Positions 9,719 to 17,821 of a stretch of 64,000 nt of DNA are shown here, piece after piece. The position numbers and the translations under genes were made by a program. Every line of letters starts with the position of its first letter. Position 1 is the stretch's first letter. The notes under the pieces were generated by a model. That model was not told the DNA's origin. It searched no databases and worked only from the letters and a program-made list of their open reading frames with translations. This DNA comes from an uncultured Acetatifactor sp. (GTDB lineage: Bacteria > Bacillota > Clostridia > Lachnospirales > Lachnospiraceae): positions 3,057 through 67,056 of the forward strand of contig CAKSAN010000017.1 of assembly GCA_934436435.1 (NCBI GenBank), written 5' to 3'.

Positions 9719-10581
9719 TTCTGCACCTCCCCGATGGCACGAAGATAGAAATCAGCCATTTCTTCTATATAATCATTCCCGGCTCCGATCTCCTTCGCCA
9801 TCGTGTAATATGCTCCGGCATGATCGTAATAGCCCTGTTCAAAATACACCCGTCCAAGTTCTGCGGCAGCATAGGCATTCTCCGGCTCCAGTTCCAACGC
9901 AAGCTTCAGGTAATATTCCCGCATGGCATAATTTAAAGGATCCTCTTCTGCCAGTGCCATGGCTACCATCATATGCGCCTGTCCCCAGTCGGGATAGTCC
10001 TCCACCGCCTGCTGCCAGTGCTCCACCTGCCAGTACATCCATGCGCTGCCGCCATAGAGATAGTACTCCCCCTGCAGAAGATAATACTTCTTCGACTTCG
10101 TATTCTCCACATGGTAGTTCAGCTGGTCGCTGCCCGCCCAGTAATATTCCTTCGCTCTGTCACTGTCCTTATCCTGAAGTCTCTTTACCGCTGTAAGATA
10201 ACCCTCCGCAACAGTGAGCGCCACGTCATCGTTCTCACCATAAGTTTCATAATAGCTTTCCAGAAAGGTCTGTGCCGCCTCCAGATCATCCCCCGAGGTA
10301 AGCCGGTAGACGCGCTCTGCGGCCTTTGCCCGGGCTATAAGAGTGCCGTCTCCACCTGACGCAAAAGTAAACAGCGCCACGAGAACCGCCGCTGACGGAA
10401 GCAGAATCTGCAGCGCCCGGTTCCAGCTTTTTTTGAATTTATCTCCGAGAAATGCCTTGCAGACGATGCCTCCGATACAGAGCAGTAGTCCGAAAATGCA
10501 CATTATGACCGAGCTGTCTGTAAAGATCAGCGAAAGCAGAAAGCCTGCCCCCAGTATGCCAAGAATCAAATACACTATCAT
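9715..10581 (-). CDS. Membrane-anchored TPR-repeat protein
   Basis: The 288-residue product has three closely spaced hydrophobic segments in the first 75 residues (IVYLILGILGAGFLLSLIF, then VIMCIFGLLLCIGGIVCKAF, then LLPSAAVLVALFTFA). The rest is helical with TPR-like units, for example NAYAAAELGRVYFEQGYYDHAGAYYTMAKE near the C-terminus. TPR domains bind proteins, so it may be a scaffold. It overlaps both neighbours by 4 bases (ATGA), so the three genes are translated as one unit. I do not recognise a named family. Confidence 0.75.
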   Translation of the reverse strand: MIVYLILGILGAGFLLSLIFTDSSVIMCIFGLLLCIGGIVCKAFLGDKFKKSWNRALQILLPSAAVLVALFTFASGGDGTLIARAKAAERVYRLTSGDDLEAAQTFLESYYETYGENDDVALTVAEGYLTAVKRLQDKDSDRAKEYYWAGSDQLNYHVENTKSKKYYLLQGEYYLYGGSAWMYWQVEHWQQAVEDYPDWGQAHMMVAMALAEEDPLNYAMREYYLKLALELEPENAYAAAELGRVYFEQGYYDHAGAYYTMAKEIGAGNDYIEEMADFYLRAIGEVQK

Positions 10582-13130
10582 TTCTGCTCCACCTCCCCGG
10601 CTATTTTGTCTAACAATTCCTCATGCTCACGTTCCAGATCACTGATCAGTCCAGCCCGGTACACGCCGATGTGTGGAAGTCCGTTGTCAAAGCTTCCATA
10701 ATAGTCCTCCCACGGCATAAACTCACGGCAGACCGAAAGCGCATAATACGCCTTCTCATACTCGCCGGCTGCCTCGCAGGCATCGTACAAAGCGTACCAG
10801 ATCATCGGATCATCCTTCTGGTACTTCACCGCCTCCTCAAAGCAGGCTGCCGCCTTCTCGTCTTCCCAGCGGCTGTTATAAATTGCGCCCTTTAAGTACC
10901 AGGCATAGCCCAGGTCCTGACGGACTGCAAGCATCTGGTCGATATACTCAAAACCGGCATCCGTGTCCTCGGCATAACGATTAATACCATTCGGATCTAT
11001 GGCTGCCCGGTATGCCTGAATGTAAGCATTCAAAAATGTATTCTTCCCAATCCTCTGTAACTGGCTGTCCGTGAAATCATCATAGCAGCCTTCCAGATAA
11101 TATGCTTCGTTGGAAGAATCCCTATAAACCGTGATTTCCGAGATAAGCTGGGACAGATAACGGTCAACATAATCCGGATATTCTGTGGTCCCCAGCTGCT
11201 CCGCAAGCTTTTCCGCACAGTCGATGACTGTGTCCGTGTCCTTGAGTGCTACAGATGCTGCCCCAAGGTAATAAAGTCCTGCCACATCCTCCTTTTTCTC
11301 TGCCAACAGACTCTTGGCCAGCGCTGCGCATTTCTCCGGTCTGCCGGAATCCAGATAACAATACATGGCGTTCAGCTTTATGGAGTAATCGTCGCTGCTT
11401 TCCAGAAGTTTTTCACAGTAATCGGCGCACTTTTCCGTTGCCATATATGTCATATAGGACCTGATTGCCAACTGGTGCAGGGATTGCAGCATTTCCTCGG
11501 AAAACTCCTCCTGTTGCTCATCGAGAAGCTCTGTAAACCGGTCAATGACACCGACATATTGATCACTTCCAAAATAGGCGTTCTCTGTTGCCACATTCTG
11601 ACCCGCATTGGCCAGTGCGTACAATGCCAGAAACTGTTTGGTAAAGCTGTCCGGATGATCCTGTGCCTCATAAAAGATCTGCTGTCGCAGGGAATCGCCA
11701 AAGCCGGTCGAGACAAGAATACCGCTTTGATCCGTCAGATCTCCCATCTGCATCTGCCCCATCAGGACAATAAACTCCTGATTGTCGAGAACATTTTTCA
11801 GTTCCTCAATGCTCTCCGTCAGCTTTGTGCCGTCAGCCCGCAGTTCTTCCATAGAGTCATAGCCGCCCGTGTAGATCCGCATTGCCGCAAGCCGGGAAAG
11901 GATTTCACGCTGTCGGTTTTTCTGCTCCTGCGTAAGACTCTCCGCATTCTTATATTCCGTGAGGATCGTGTACCAGAGGTTGGTATCAACGTTTCCGGTC
12001 ATGTACAGCTTCTCCAGTGCCTCCAGACGGTAACTGCTGTCCGAATTACCGGCTGCCAGCAGATAAGCCACCGTAGCGTTATCCGGATACTCCCGATAAA
12101 TACTTTCCACCGTACCACTGCTTTCTTCCAGAACTGCCGCCCATGCATCCAATTCTGCATACAGTTCCTTATATATCTTTGAGGCAGCGACATAATCCCT
12201 GTTCTCTGCACACTCTCTCATCTGCTGGATTCCGCCAGCATAGGAATTCTGCAGACGGGTGACGAGGGACGGAGTGATCCGGATACTGCACACCACCGCC
12301 ACAGCAATCACAGCCGCCGGGATGATCACGTCGGTCATGCCCTTCTTTTTCGCTGCCTGAGATGCACTGTCTGTTACCGCAGCTGCTGCCATATCACCTG
12401 CCGCACTTTGGTCTGTCACTGTCTCTTCTGCTGTCGGAGCAGCTGCACCGTCTGTTGCCCCTGTCGTATTTCCGCCTGTCTCTTCCACCGGAGCCGCTGC
12501 CGCACATGCACTTAACGCCAAAGCTACAGCGCATCCGTCCGCCGCCCACAGGAGAATCGCACTCACAAGGAAATACAAAAGTGAAAGCATCCACACCATG
12601 CGCTGCATCAGCAGATTTGTGAACACACCACTGATAAGATAGGGCAGCAGGTATTGTCCCAGAAGAATGACAATACCGGCAAGAATGTACTTTCCGACAT
12701 TTGCTTTCCCCTCCTGACCTGTAACCAGAGAAACCATCCGATGGATCATATATACGATGCCTGCCGTCACCAGAATTGTCGCCACTGGCAGCAGGATACT
12801 GTAAAACAGACCCGTTGCATAACCGACGAACTGAAACAGCACTCCGCCCGCACACACTGCTGCCGCATAAGGCAGATACCCCTTCAGCCAGAAGCCGGCT
12901 CCGGCACCTCCGTTCCTTTTCACCGGAATGCACAGCACTGCACCGCTCACAAGCAACGCCGCCAGTTCCGCCGCCAGCGACGTAAGATTCCCCTGTGCCT
13001 CCTTTGTCACAAACAAGACAAGACTTTTAATAAAAAAAGGGAGCATCGTCTGCACTACTGCCGCCAGGAAGATCCATTCCGACCACCTGGAAGAGAATAC
13101 CCTTTTTACCTGTTTTCCGAACTCTTTCAT
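10578..13130 (-). CDS. Large polytopic membrane protein with TPR-rich C-terminal region
   Basis: The 850-residue product has about seven hydrophobic segments in the first 215 residues, an Ala/Thr/Glu-rich linker (about 215-260), another membrane segment near residue 268-290 (VIIPAAVIAVAVVCSI), and then about 560 residues of helical repeats with TPR character (DLGYAWYLKGAIYNSRWEDEKAAACFEEAVKYQ near residue 755, given as separate pieces in the family sense). It is the first gene of the three-gene unit. No catalytic motif is visible. The topology suggests a platform presenting a long repeat domain outside or inside the membrane; which side is not certain. Confidence 0.75.
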   Translation of the reverse strand: MKEFGKQVKRVFSSRWSEWIFLAAVVQTMLPFFIKSLVLFVTKEAQGNLTSLAAELAALLVSGAVLCIPVKRNGGAGAGFWLKGYLPYAAAVCAGGVLFQFVGYATGLFYSILLPVATILVTAGIVYMIHRMVSLVTGQEGKANVGKYILAGIVILLGQYLLPYLISGVFTNLLMQRMVWMLSLLYFLVSAILLWAADGCAVALALSACAAAAPVEETGGNTTGATDGAAAPTAEETVTDQSAAGDMAAAAVTDSASQAAKKKGMTDVIIPAAVIAVAVVCSIRITPSLVTRLQNSYAGGIQQMRECAENRDYVAASKIYKELYAELDAWAAVLEESSGTVESIYREYPDNATVAYLLAAGNSDSSYRLEALEKLYMTGNVDTNLWYTILTEYKNAESLTQEQKNRQREILSRLAAMRIYTGGYDSMEELRADGTKLTESIEELKNVLDNQEFIVLMGQMQMGDLTDQSGILVSTGFGDSLRQQIFYEAQDHPDSFTKQFLALYALANAGQNVATENAYFGSDQYVGVIDRFTELLDEQQEEFSEEMLQSLHQLAIRSYMTYMATEKCADYCEKLLESSDDYSIKLNAMYCYLDSGRPEKCAALAKSLLAEKKEDVAGLYYLGAASVALKDTDTVIDCAEKLAEQLGTTEYPDYVDRYLSQLISEITVYRDSSNEAYYLEGCYDDFTDSQLQRIGKNTFLNAYIQAYRAAIDPNGINRYAEDTDAGFEYIDQMLAVRQDLGYAWYLKGAIYNSRWEDEKAAACFEEAVKYQKDDPMIWYALYDACEAAGEYEKAYYALSVCREFMPWEDYYGSFDNGLPHIGVYRAGLISDLEREHEELLDKIAGEVEQK

Positions 13131-13186
13131 TCTATACAGCCCTCTCCTTTTTCTTTGAGTAAAACAGATTTTGTTCTGATACTTTT

Positions 13187-13216
13187 ATCATACGATGACG
13201 AAGACTTTTCTGCAAA
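13187..13216 (-). promoter_or_regulatory. Possible promoter of the TPR/secreted-protein operon
   Basis: On the minus strand TTTGCA (13216-13211) and TATGAT (13192-13187) are 18 bases apart, about 57 bases upstream of the first gene. Both boxes deviate from consensus, so the call is moderate. Confidence 0.45.
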
Positions 13217-13305
13217 CTTTTCTGTGAATAATTTCCGATTTGGAAAGTGACAATTTAGAAATTCTGATATCAGGCGCTCTGGCCGATCAAAGCCGAAACG
13301 GTCCC

Positions 13306-13352
13306 CCGGTCCGGCCGCAGATGCATGCAGGCATGCCCTGCGGTCAAACCGG
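13306..13352. other. GC-rich inverted repeat after the hydrogenase gene
   Basis: CCGCAG (13315-13320) pairs with CTGCGG (13338-13343), and CCGGT (13306-13310) with ACCGG (13348-13352). It lies just past the hydA stop. It is strongly structured but has no T-run, so it may be a 3-prime end stabiliser rather than an intrinsic terminator. Confidence 0.35.
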
Positions 13353-13362
13353 TCACCGGATA

Positions 13363-15117
13363 TTACAAATAGTTATGTGTCTCGAAATACAACTCGTTCA
13401 CATGCTCGGAATGCAGGAGTTTGTGAGCGGTACGGCTTAAAGGCTTCTCCAGGAACTCTTCGTAGGCCTTCTGTACCTCGGGGTTCTCGTGGGAGAAGCG
13501 AAGCTTTCTTGCGCTGTCCAGACGGTACAGGGTGTCGCCACGCTGCCCCGCAAATTCGCATCCGTCGTGGATGGGCTGTCCGCCGCCACCGACACAGCCG
13601 CCGGGACATGCCATAACTTCCACGAAATCATAGGATACCCTTCCTGCTTTGATGTCCTCCATCAGCTTCTCCGCATTGGCCAGTCCGCTGACAGTGCAGG
13701 TATGTAAGGTCTGCTCTCCCAGAGTGAAGTCCGCTTCTTTTCTGCCGTCTCTTCCTCTGACCGCTTTGAAGGCATCCGCTTCCGGATTCTTCCCTTCCAC
13801 TACCGCATAGGCCGTACGAAGTGCCGCCTCCATAACACCGCCGGTAACACCGAAGATCACTCCGGCACCGGTGCTTTCTCCCAGAGGCGAATCAAAAGCC
13901 TGCTCCTTTAAGAACCGGGTATTGATATGCTCGGCCCGGATCATCCGCACGAATTCTCTGGTGGTCAGTACGATATCCACATCCTGTCCGGCTCCGGCAC
14001 TCTTCATATAAGAAAGAGAAGCCTCTCTCTTCTTGGACACGCAGGGCATGATGGAGATACAGCAGATATTGTTAGGATCAATGCCCTTTTTCTGCGCAAA
14101 ATAAGTCTTTGCCATGGCACCGAACATCTGCTGGGGGGATTTTGCCGTGGACAGATTCCGCAGGTATTCCGGGTATTTCTTGGACACAAAGTTCACCCAG
14201 CCGGGACAGCAGGAGGTAAACATGGGCCATGCGTATTTCCGGGAATTGCCCAGTCGCTCCAGCAGCTCACTTCCCTCTTCCATAATGGTCAGATCCGCCG
14301 CAAAATTAGTATCGAATACATAGTCAAACCCGATGCGCTTTAATGCTGCCACCATTTTCCCCTCGGAAGCTTCCTCCGCGTTCAGTCCCAGTTCCTCGCC
14401 CCATGCGGTTCTCACCGCCGGTGCCACCTGGACTACCGTGATCTTCTCGGGATCCGCCAGTGCCTCGAAAGCCTTGTAAGTATCGTCACGCTCCCGCAAT
14501 GCTCCGGTGGGACAATGGGTAATGCACTGTCCGCACAGCGTACAGTCGGAACAGTCGATGGTCTTGTTGTCCGCCACATCCACCGTGGTACGGGATCCGG
14601 TGTTCTGCACATCCCAGACATGCATGGCCTGCACTTTATCACAGATCTGTACACAGCGCATGCACTTAATACATTTTCTGGAATCCCGGATCAGCGGAAA
14701 GGAATGATCCCAGGGAGTCTCGGGAACTTCCTCGGTAAAAGGTACTTCCAGGATCCCCAGATCATTGGAGATCTGCTGTAAATTACAGTTGCGGCTTCTG
14801 ACACAGGTCGCACAGTGGCAGTCATGCTGGGACAGGATCAGTTCCACGTTGGTCTTGCGCACACGGCGTACCTTCGGAGAGTTGGTAAACACTACCATCC
14901 CCTCTTCCACCGGGCTGTTGCAGGCAGTGATCAGCTTGCTTTTTCCCTGCACTTCCACCACGCAGACCTTGCAGGCACTGATCTCATTAATGTCTTTCAA
15001 AAAGCACAGATGGGGCACTTCGATGCCGATGCCCGCTGCCGCGCTCATGACGCTGGTTCCCTCCGGAACCTGCAGCTGTATACCGTCTATTGTAAGGTTT
15101 ATCATTTTCTCGCCCAT
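13363..15117 (-). CDS. hydA: [FeFe]-hydrogenase, CpI-like multi-cluster type
   Basis: Catalyses reversible H2 formation from protons and low-potential electrons in the cytoplasm. The 584 residues follow the CpI plan: an N-terminal [2Fe-2S] domain (Cys38, 49, 52, 66), a His-Cys3 [4Fe-4S] site (LSQHDCHCATC...C), two ferredoxin-type [4Fe-4S] sites (CIKCMRCVQIC and CSDCTLCGQCITHCPTG), then the H-cluster domain with TSCCPGW, MPCVSKK and MACPGGCVGGGGQP. All cluster ligands are present, so it should be active once matured; no maturase genes are in the window. GAGGAG lies 6 bases before the ATG. It follows the flavoprotein gene by 15 bases and is co-transcribed with it, so that protein is its likely redox partner. 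Confidence 0.96.
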   Translation of the reverse strand: MGEKMINLTIDGIQLQVPEGTSVMSAAAGIGIEVPHLCFLKDINEISACKVCVVEVQGKSKLITACNSPVEEGMVVFTNSPKVRRVRKTNVELILSQHDCHCATCVRSRNCNLQQISNDLGILEVPFTEEVPETPWDHSFPLIRDSRKCIKCMRCVQICDKVQAMHVWDVQNTGSRTTVDVADNKTIDCSDCTLCGQCITHCPTGALRERDDTYKAFEALADPEKITVVQVAPAVRTAWGEELGLNAEEASEGKMVAALKRIGFDYVFDTNFAADLTIMEEGSELLERLGNSRKYAWPMFTSCCPGWVNFVSKKYPEYLRNLSTAKSPQQMFGAMAKTYFAQKKGIDPNNICCISIMPCVSKKREASLSYMKSAGAGQDVDIVLTTREFVRMIRAEHINTRFLKEQAFDSPLGESTGAGVIFGVTGGVMEAALRTAYAVVEGKNPEADAFKAVRGRDGRKEADFTLGEQTLHTCTVSGLANAEKLMEDIKAGRVSYDFVEVMACPGGCVGGGGQPIHDGCEFAGQRGDTLYRLDSARKLRFSHENPEVQKAYEEFLEKPLSRTAHKLLHSEHVNELYFETHNYL

Positions 15118-15132
15118 TGTTTGCTCCTCTTT

Positions 15133-16986
15133 TTACCAGATGGCCGCACGGCCGCCCTTTAAGCTTCCGTAACCGTATTTATCGCATCGTAAGCATCTGC
15201 CCGCCTCCTGGCAGGCTTCCTGTTTCGTCATGCCGCATTCAAAAGCATCGAAATTCGTCTTGCGCTCTCCGGCTTCTTTTTCACTCAGCTGGATCCGTCC
15301 GCAGGGTTCTTTATCCTCATAGGATACCGGAGGGATCTCCACATCGCAGGGTACTACATGATGATAGCCCAGATATTCGTCGATATTGGCGGCAGCTACT
15401 TTTCCGGCGGCAATGGCACGGATCACGGTAGCCGGGCCGGTCACGCAGTCGCCTCCGGCAAATACGCCGTGGACATCCTTGACCTCACTGTCGCTCATGG
15501 CGGTGATGGTGCCCCGCTTCACGGAGATACCTGCCTCCTCAAAATGTCTGGTCTCGATGCCCTGACCGATGGCCACCACGACGATGTCGCAGGGAATTCG
15601 AAGGAGAGGCACATCCGCCTGGATCGGACGGGCACGCCCCCAGGCATCGATGGGGCCGATGATCTGCGGTTCTACCCACAGCGCCGTCACATTGCCGTTT
15701 TCATCGGCTTCGATCTTGTGAGGTGCCTTCAGGCTGTAGAGTTCTGCCCCCTCCGCAATGGCTCCTTCCACTTCCTCGGGAAGTGCCGTCATGTCATCCT
15801 GTCTTCTGCGATAGGCGATTCCCACCTTTTTCGCTCCCAGCCGGATGGCGGACCGGGTACAGTCCATGGCTACATTGCCGCCGCCGACTACGACTACGGT
15901 CTTGTCCTTGAAGTCCGGCATGTCATCGTCGCCGATGCGGCGCAGCATTTCCACTGCGGACATTACGCCGTGGGCATCCTCGCCCTCGATACCGATCTTT
16001 TTGTCCGTGTGAGCACCGATGGCAATATAGACGGCATCGTATTCTTCGTGCAATTTATTATAGGAAATCTCACCTTTCCCATTGCCGACCCTGGTGTTCA
16101 TTTTCACTTCCACTCCGGTGGACAGGATAGTGTCGATGTCCTCTTGCAGACGCTCTCTGGGGAAACGGTAATTGGGGATTCCGTAACGAAGCATTCCGCC
16201 CAGTTTGCTCTTTTCCTCAAATACTACGGCGTGATGTCCCATCAGTTCCAGATAATATGCCGCGGACAGTCCACCGGGGCCTCCTCCGATGATGGCCACC
16301 TTTTTGCCGGTGCTCTCTGCCTTCTCGGGCACGGGAACCGTGTTGGCTCTGGCGTTGTCCACTGCCATACGTTTTAGTCCACGGATATTGATGGCACTGT
16401 CGATCATGTTGCGGCGGCATCTTGCCTCGCAGGGATGCTCACAGATCAGGGCACAGGCCGTCGGGAAAGGATTATCCTTGCGGATTAATTTCACAGCATC
16501 CGCATAACGCTCCTCCTTCACCAGAGCTATGTAACCGGGGATATCCACACCTGCGGGGCACAGCGCCACGCAGGGAACCGGCTGGGTGATGTGACAGGAA
16601 CATTTGCCGCCATGCTCGATATGGTACACATAATCTTCCCGGAAGCCTTCCAGTCCGGCCAGTACCATATGGGCTGCCTCGTAACCGATGGCGCAGTCTG
16701 CGGAGTCCACGATGTCGGATGCGGTGTCCCGGATCAGATCCAGGGTCTTCAGGGTCGCTTTGCCTGCCAGCACATCTTCCATCAGGTTCTGCAGCTGTCC
16801 CAGTCCCACGCGGCAGGGCACGCATTTACCACAGGTCTGGGCATGACACATTTTCAGAAAAGAAAGCTGTAAGTCCACCGGACACAATCCGGGCGGACTG
16901 GCGATAATTCTTCTCTCCAGATCCTTGTACAGGCGTTCCACCGTAAGCTGTGCTTTATTGGGGGTGGCTATCTTCAATCGGCTCAT
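15133..16986 (-). CDS. GltD-like NAD(P)H/FAD oxidoreductase with NuoF-type 4Fe-4S domain (hydrogenase partner)
   Basis: The 617-residue product combines three parts. Residues of about 20-110 contain CGKCVPCRVGL, the [4Fe-4S] motif of NuoF/HydB-type subunits. Next is the GltD N-terminal cluster region (CPAGVDIPGY, then CALICEHPCEARCRR). The remainder is a GltD/NfnB-like two-dinucleotide-fold reductase: GGGPGGLSAAYYLELMG for FAD and GGGNVAMDCTRSA for NAD(P), with YRRR nearby as usual for NADPH binders. The tail has CLRCDKYGYG. The true NuoF flavin domain and a NuoE subunit are absent. The ATG at 16986, preceded by GGAG, is preferred over 17037. I infer electron transfer between NAD(P)H and the hydrogenase; bifurcation is possible but unproven. 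Confidence 0.9.
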   Translation of the reverse strand: MSRLKIATPNKAQLTVERLYKDLERRIIASPPGLCPVDLQLSFLKMCHAQTCGKCVPCRVGLGQLQNLMEDVLAGKATLKTLDLIRDTASDIVDSADCAIGYEAAHMVLAGLEGFREDYVYHIEHGGKCSCHITQPVPCVALCPAGVDIPGYIALVKEERYADAVKLIRKDNPFPTACALICEHPCEARCRRNMIDSAINIRGLKRMAVDNARANTVPVPEKAESTGKKVAIIGGGPGGLSAAYYLELMGHHAVVFEEKSKLGGMLRYGIPNYRFPRERLQEDIDTILSTGVEVKMNTRVGNGKGEISYNKLHEEYDAVYIAIGAHTDKKIGIEGEDAHGVMSAVEMLRRIGDDDMPDFKDKTVVVVGGGNVAMDCTRSAIRLGAKKVGIAYRRRQDDMTALPEEVEGAIAEGAELYSLKAPHKIEADENGNVTALWVEPQIIGPIDAWGRARPIQADVPLLRIPCDIVVVAIGQGIETRHFEEAGISVKRGTITAMSDSEVKDVHGVFAGGDCVTGPATVIRAIAAGKVAAANIDEYLGYHHVVPCDVEIPPVSYEDKEPCGRIQLSEKEAGERKTNFDAFECGMTKQEACQEAGRCLRCDKYGYGSLKGGRAAIW

Positions 16987-17028
16987 AATCTTCTCCATTC
17001 TGCGGGCTGTGGCCTGCGTTTCTTTTTG

Positions 17029-17042
17029 TGTAAGCACTTACA
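17029..17042. promoter_or_regulatory. cre-like operator, downstream copy
   Basis: TGTAAGCACTTACA has perfect 6-base inverted arms. It matches the CcpA/LacI-family cre pattern (TGWAARCGNTWWCA) except for one base at the centre. It lies in the leader, about 50 bases past the predicted start of the hydrogenase transcript, where a bound repressor would block elongation. Confidence 0.6.
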
Positions 17043-17059
17043 TTTTGTTTGGTAAAAAA

Positions 17060-17079
17060 TAGCCGTTTGCTGCCGGCTA
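17060..17079 (-). promoter_or_regulatory. Small hairpin with T-run in the hydrogenase leader
   Basis: TAGCCG (17060-17065) and CGGCTA (17074-17079) form a 6-bp stem with an 8-base loop. On the minus strand ATTTTTTACC follows. It could act as a weak attenuator between the promoter and the flavoprotein gene. Confidence 0.35.
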
Positions 17080-17100
17080 ATCATTTATTATATATGTGTA

Positions 17101-17129
17101 ATTGTATCCTAAATAATAAAAACTATCAA
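17101..17129 (-). promoter_or_regulatory. Promoter of the hydrogenase operon
   Basis: On the minus strand TTGATA (17129-17124) and TACAAT (17106-17101) are exactly 17 bases apart. Transcription would start near 17094, leaving a leader of about 108 bases before the flavoprotein ATG. It is bracketed by the two cre-like operators. Confidence 0.75.
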
Positions 17130-17201
17130 TAGCTTTTAGAAAAGTTAATTTTTTATCTATCTTTTTGTGGAATATGCATGAGTTGATTGTGGTGGCGTTG
17201 T

Positions 17202-17215
17202 TGTAAGCTCTTACA
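17202..17215. promoter_or_regulatory. cre-like operator, upstream copy
   Basis: TGTAAGCTCTTACA has the same 6-base arms as the site at 17029 and differs only in the central pair. The copies are 173 bp apart, one upstream of the -35 box and one in the leader, an arrangement that would allow looping by a LacI-family dimer or tetramer. Confidence 0.6.
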
Positions 17216-17221
17216 TTTTTA

Positions 17222-17728
17222 TCTTGTTATTCCGGCCCTGTAATCGGGTGATTCCGATGCGCGATACGAGAATCGGGGATTTTCGTAAATCTCCGGAAAT
17301 CGGCCGATTCCATACAAAAAATCACCTTCCTAACGCATTTTTTGTATGGGAACAGTGCCAAATGCGCTTTTCGCGAAAATTCTTTCTTCTTGTGGCTGAA
17401 AATCCTCTGTTTTTGTATTTTTTCGCAACATTTTCCTGTTTCTGATACAAACATCATTCGCTGGAAACAGCACGGCTTCCTTCTTGCCGACGGATACAAA
17501 CCGAATTTTTCCCATGGCAATGCAGTTGTATCGAAAAGCCATGCTAAACGCCCCGTTCCTCTAAAATAAATGATTTCGCACAAAATAGTGGAATTTTCCT
17601 CTTCCGGGCAAGTTATTTCCACTATTTCCGGCCCAATACTTAATTTCCAAGGAAAATCACTTTTTATGTCAGCTTTCGGAACCTTTTTTCCTCGGAAAAT
17701 GCCCCCCTTTGCTTATTTTTCAGGAAAA
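17222..17728. other. Gene-free stretch rich in inverted repeats
   Basis: No convincing gene is present. The stretch holds several inverted repeats: CCATACAAAAAAT at 17310-17322 with its exact complement at 17337-17349 (13 bp, 14-base loop); the 12-base palindrome TTTTCGCGAAAA at 17368-17379; CTGTTTC/GAAACAG at 17436-17442 and 17464-17470; CATGGC/GCCATG at 17513-17518 and 17538-17543; and AAATAGTGGAA at 17583-17593 with its complement at 17617-17627. A 131-codon minus-strand frame here (17622-17227) lacks family-like sequence and is probably chance. Confidence 0.6.
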
Positions 17729-17729
17729 C

Positions 17730-17793
17730 AAAAAAGCCCCGGCGGAGCAGGTCGTCAGGGAACAGAAAACTGACAGTCTTACCCACCGAGGCT
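17730..17793 (-). terminator. Terminator of degV
   Basis: On the minus strand AGCCTCGGTGG (17793-17783) pairs with CCGCCGGGGCT (17745-17735) through 11 positions, two of them G-U, and a run of T follows (17734-17730). The 37-base loop contains a further small stem. It lies 29 bases past the degV stop. Confidence 0.8.
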
Positions 17794-17821
17794 ATATTGC
17801 CTATAATATTTTTGAATCTTT

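Noticed and set aside
17202-17215. Rex (NADH-sensing) operator at the hydrogenase promoter
   Set aside because: Rex sites have TTGTGAA arms with a wider centre; TGTAAG-NN-CTTACA fits a cre-like LacI-family pattern better.
17227-17622. 131-codon minus-strand frame upstream of the hydrogenase promoter
   Set aside because: Cys- and Arg-rich composition unlike neighbouring proteins, no good ribosome binding site, and it spans several inverted repeats. Treated as non-coding.
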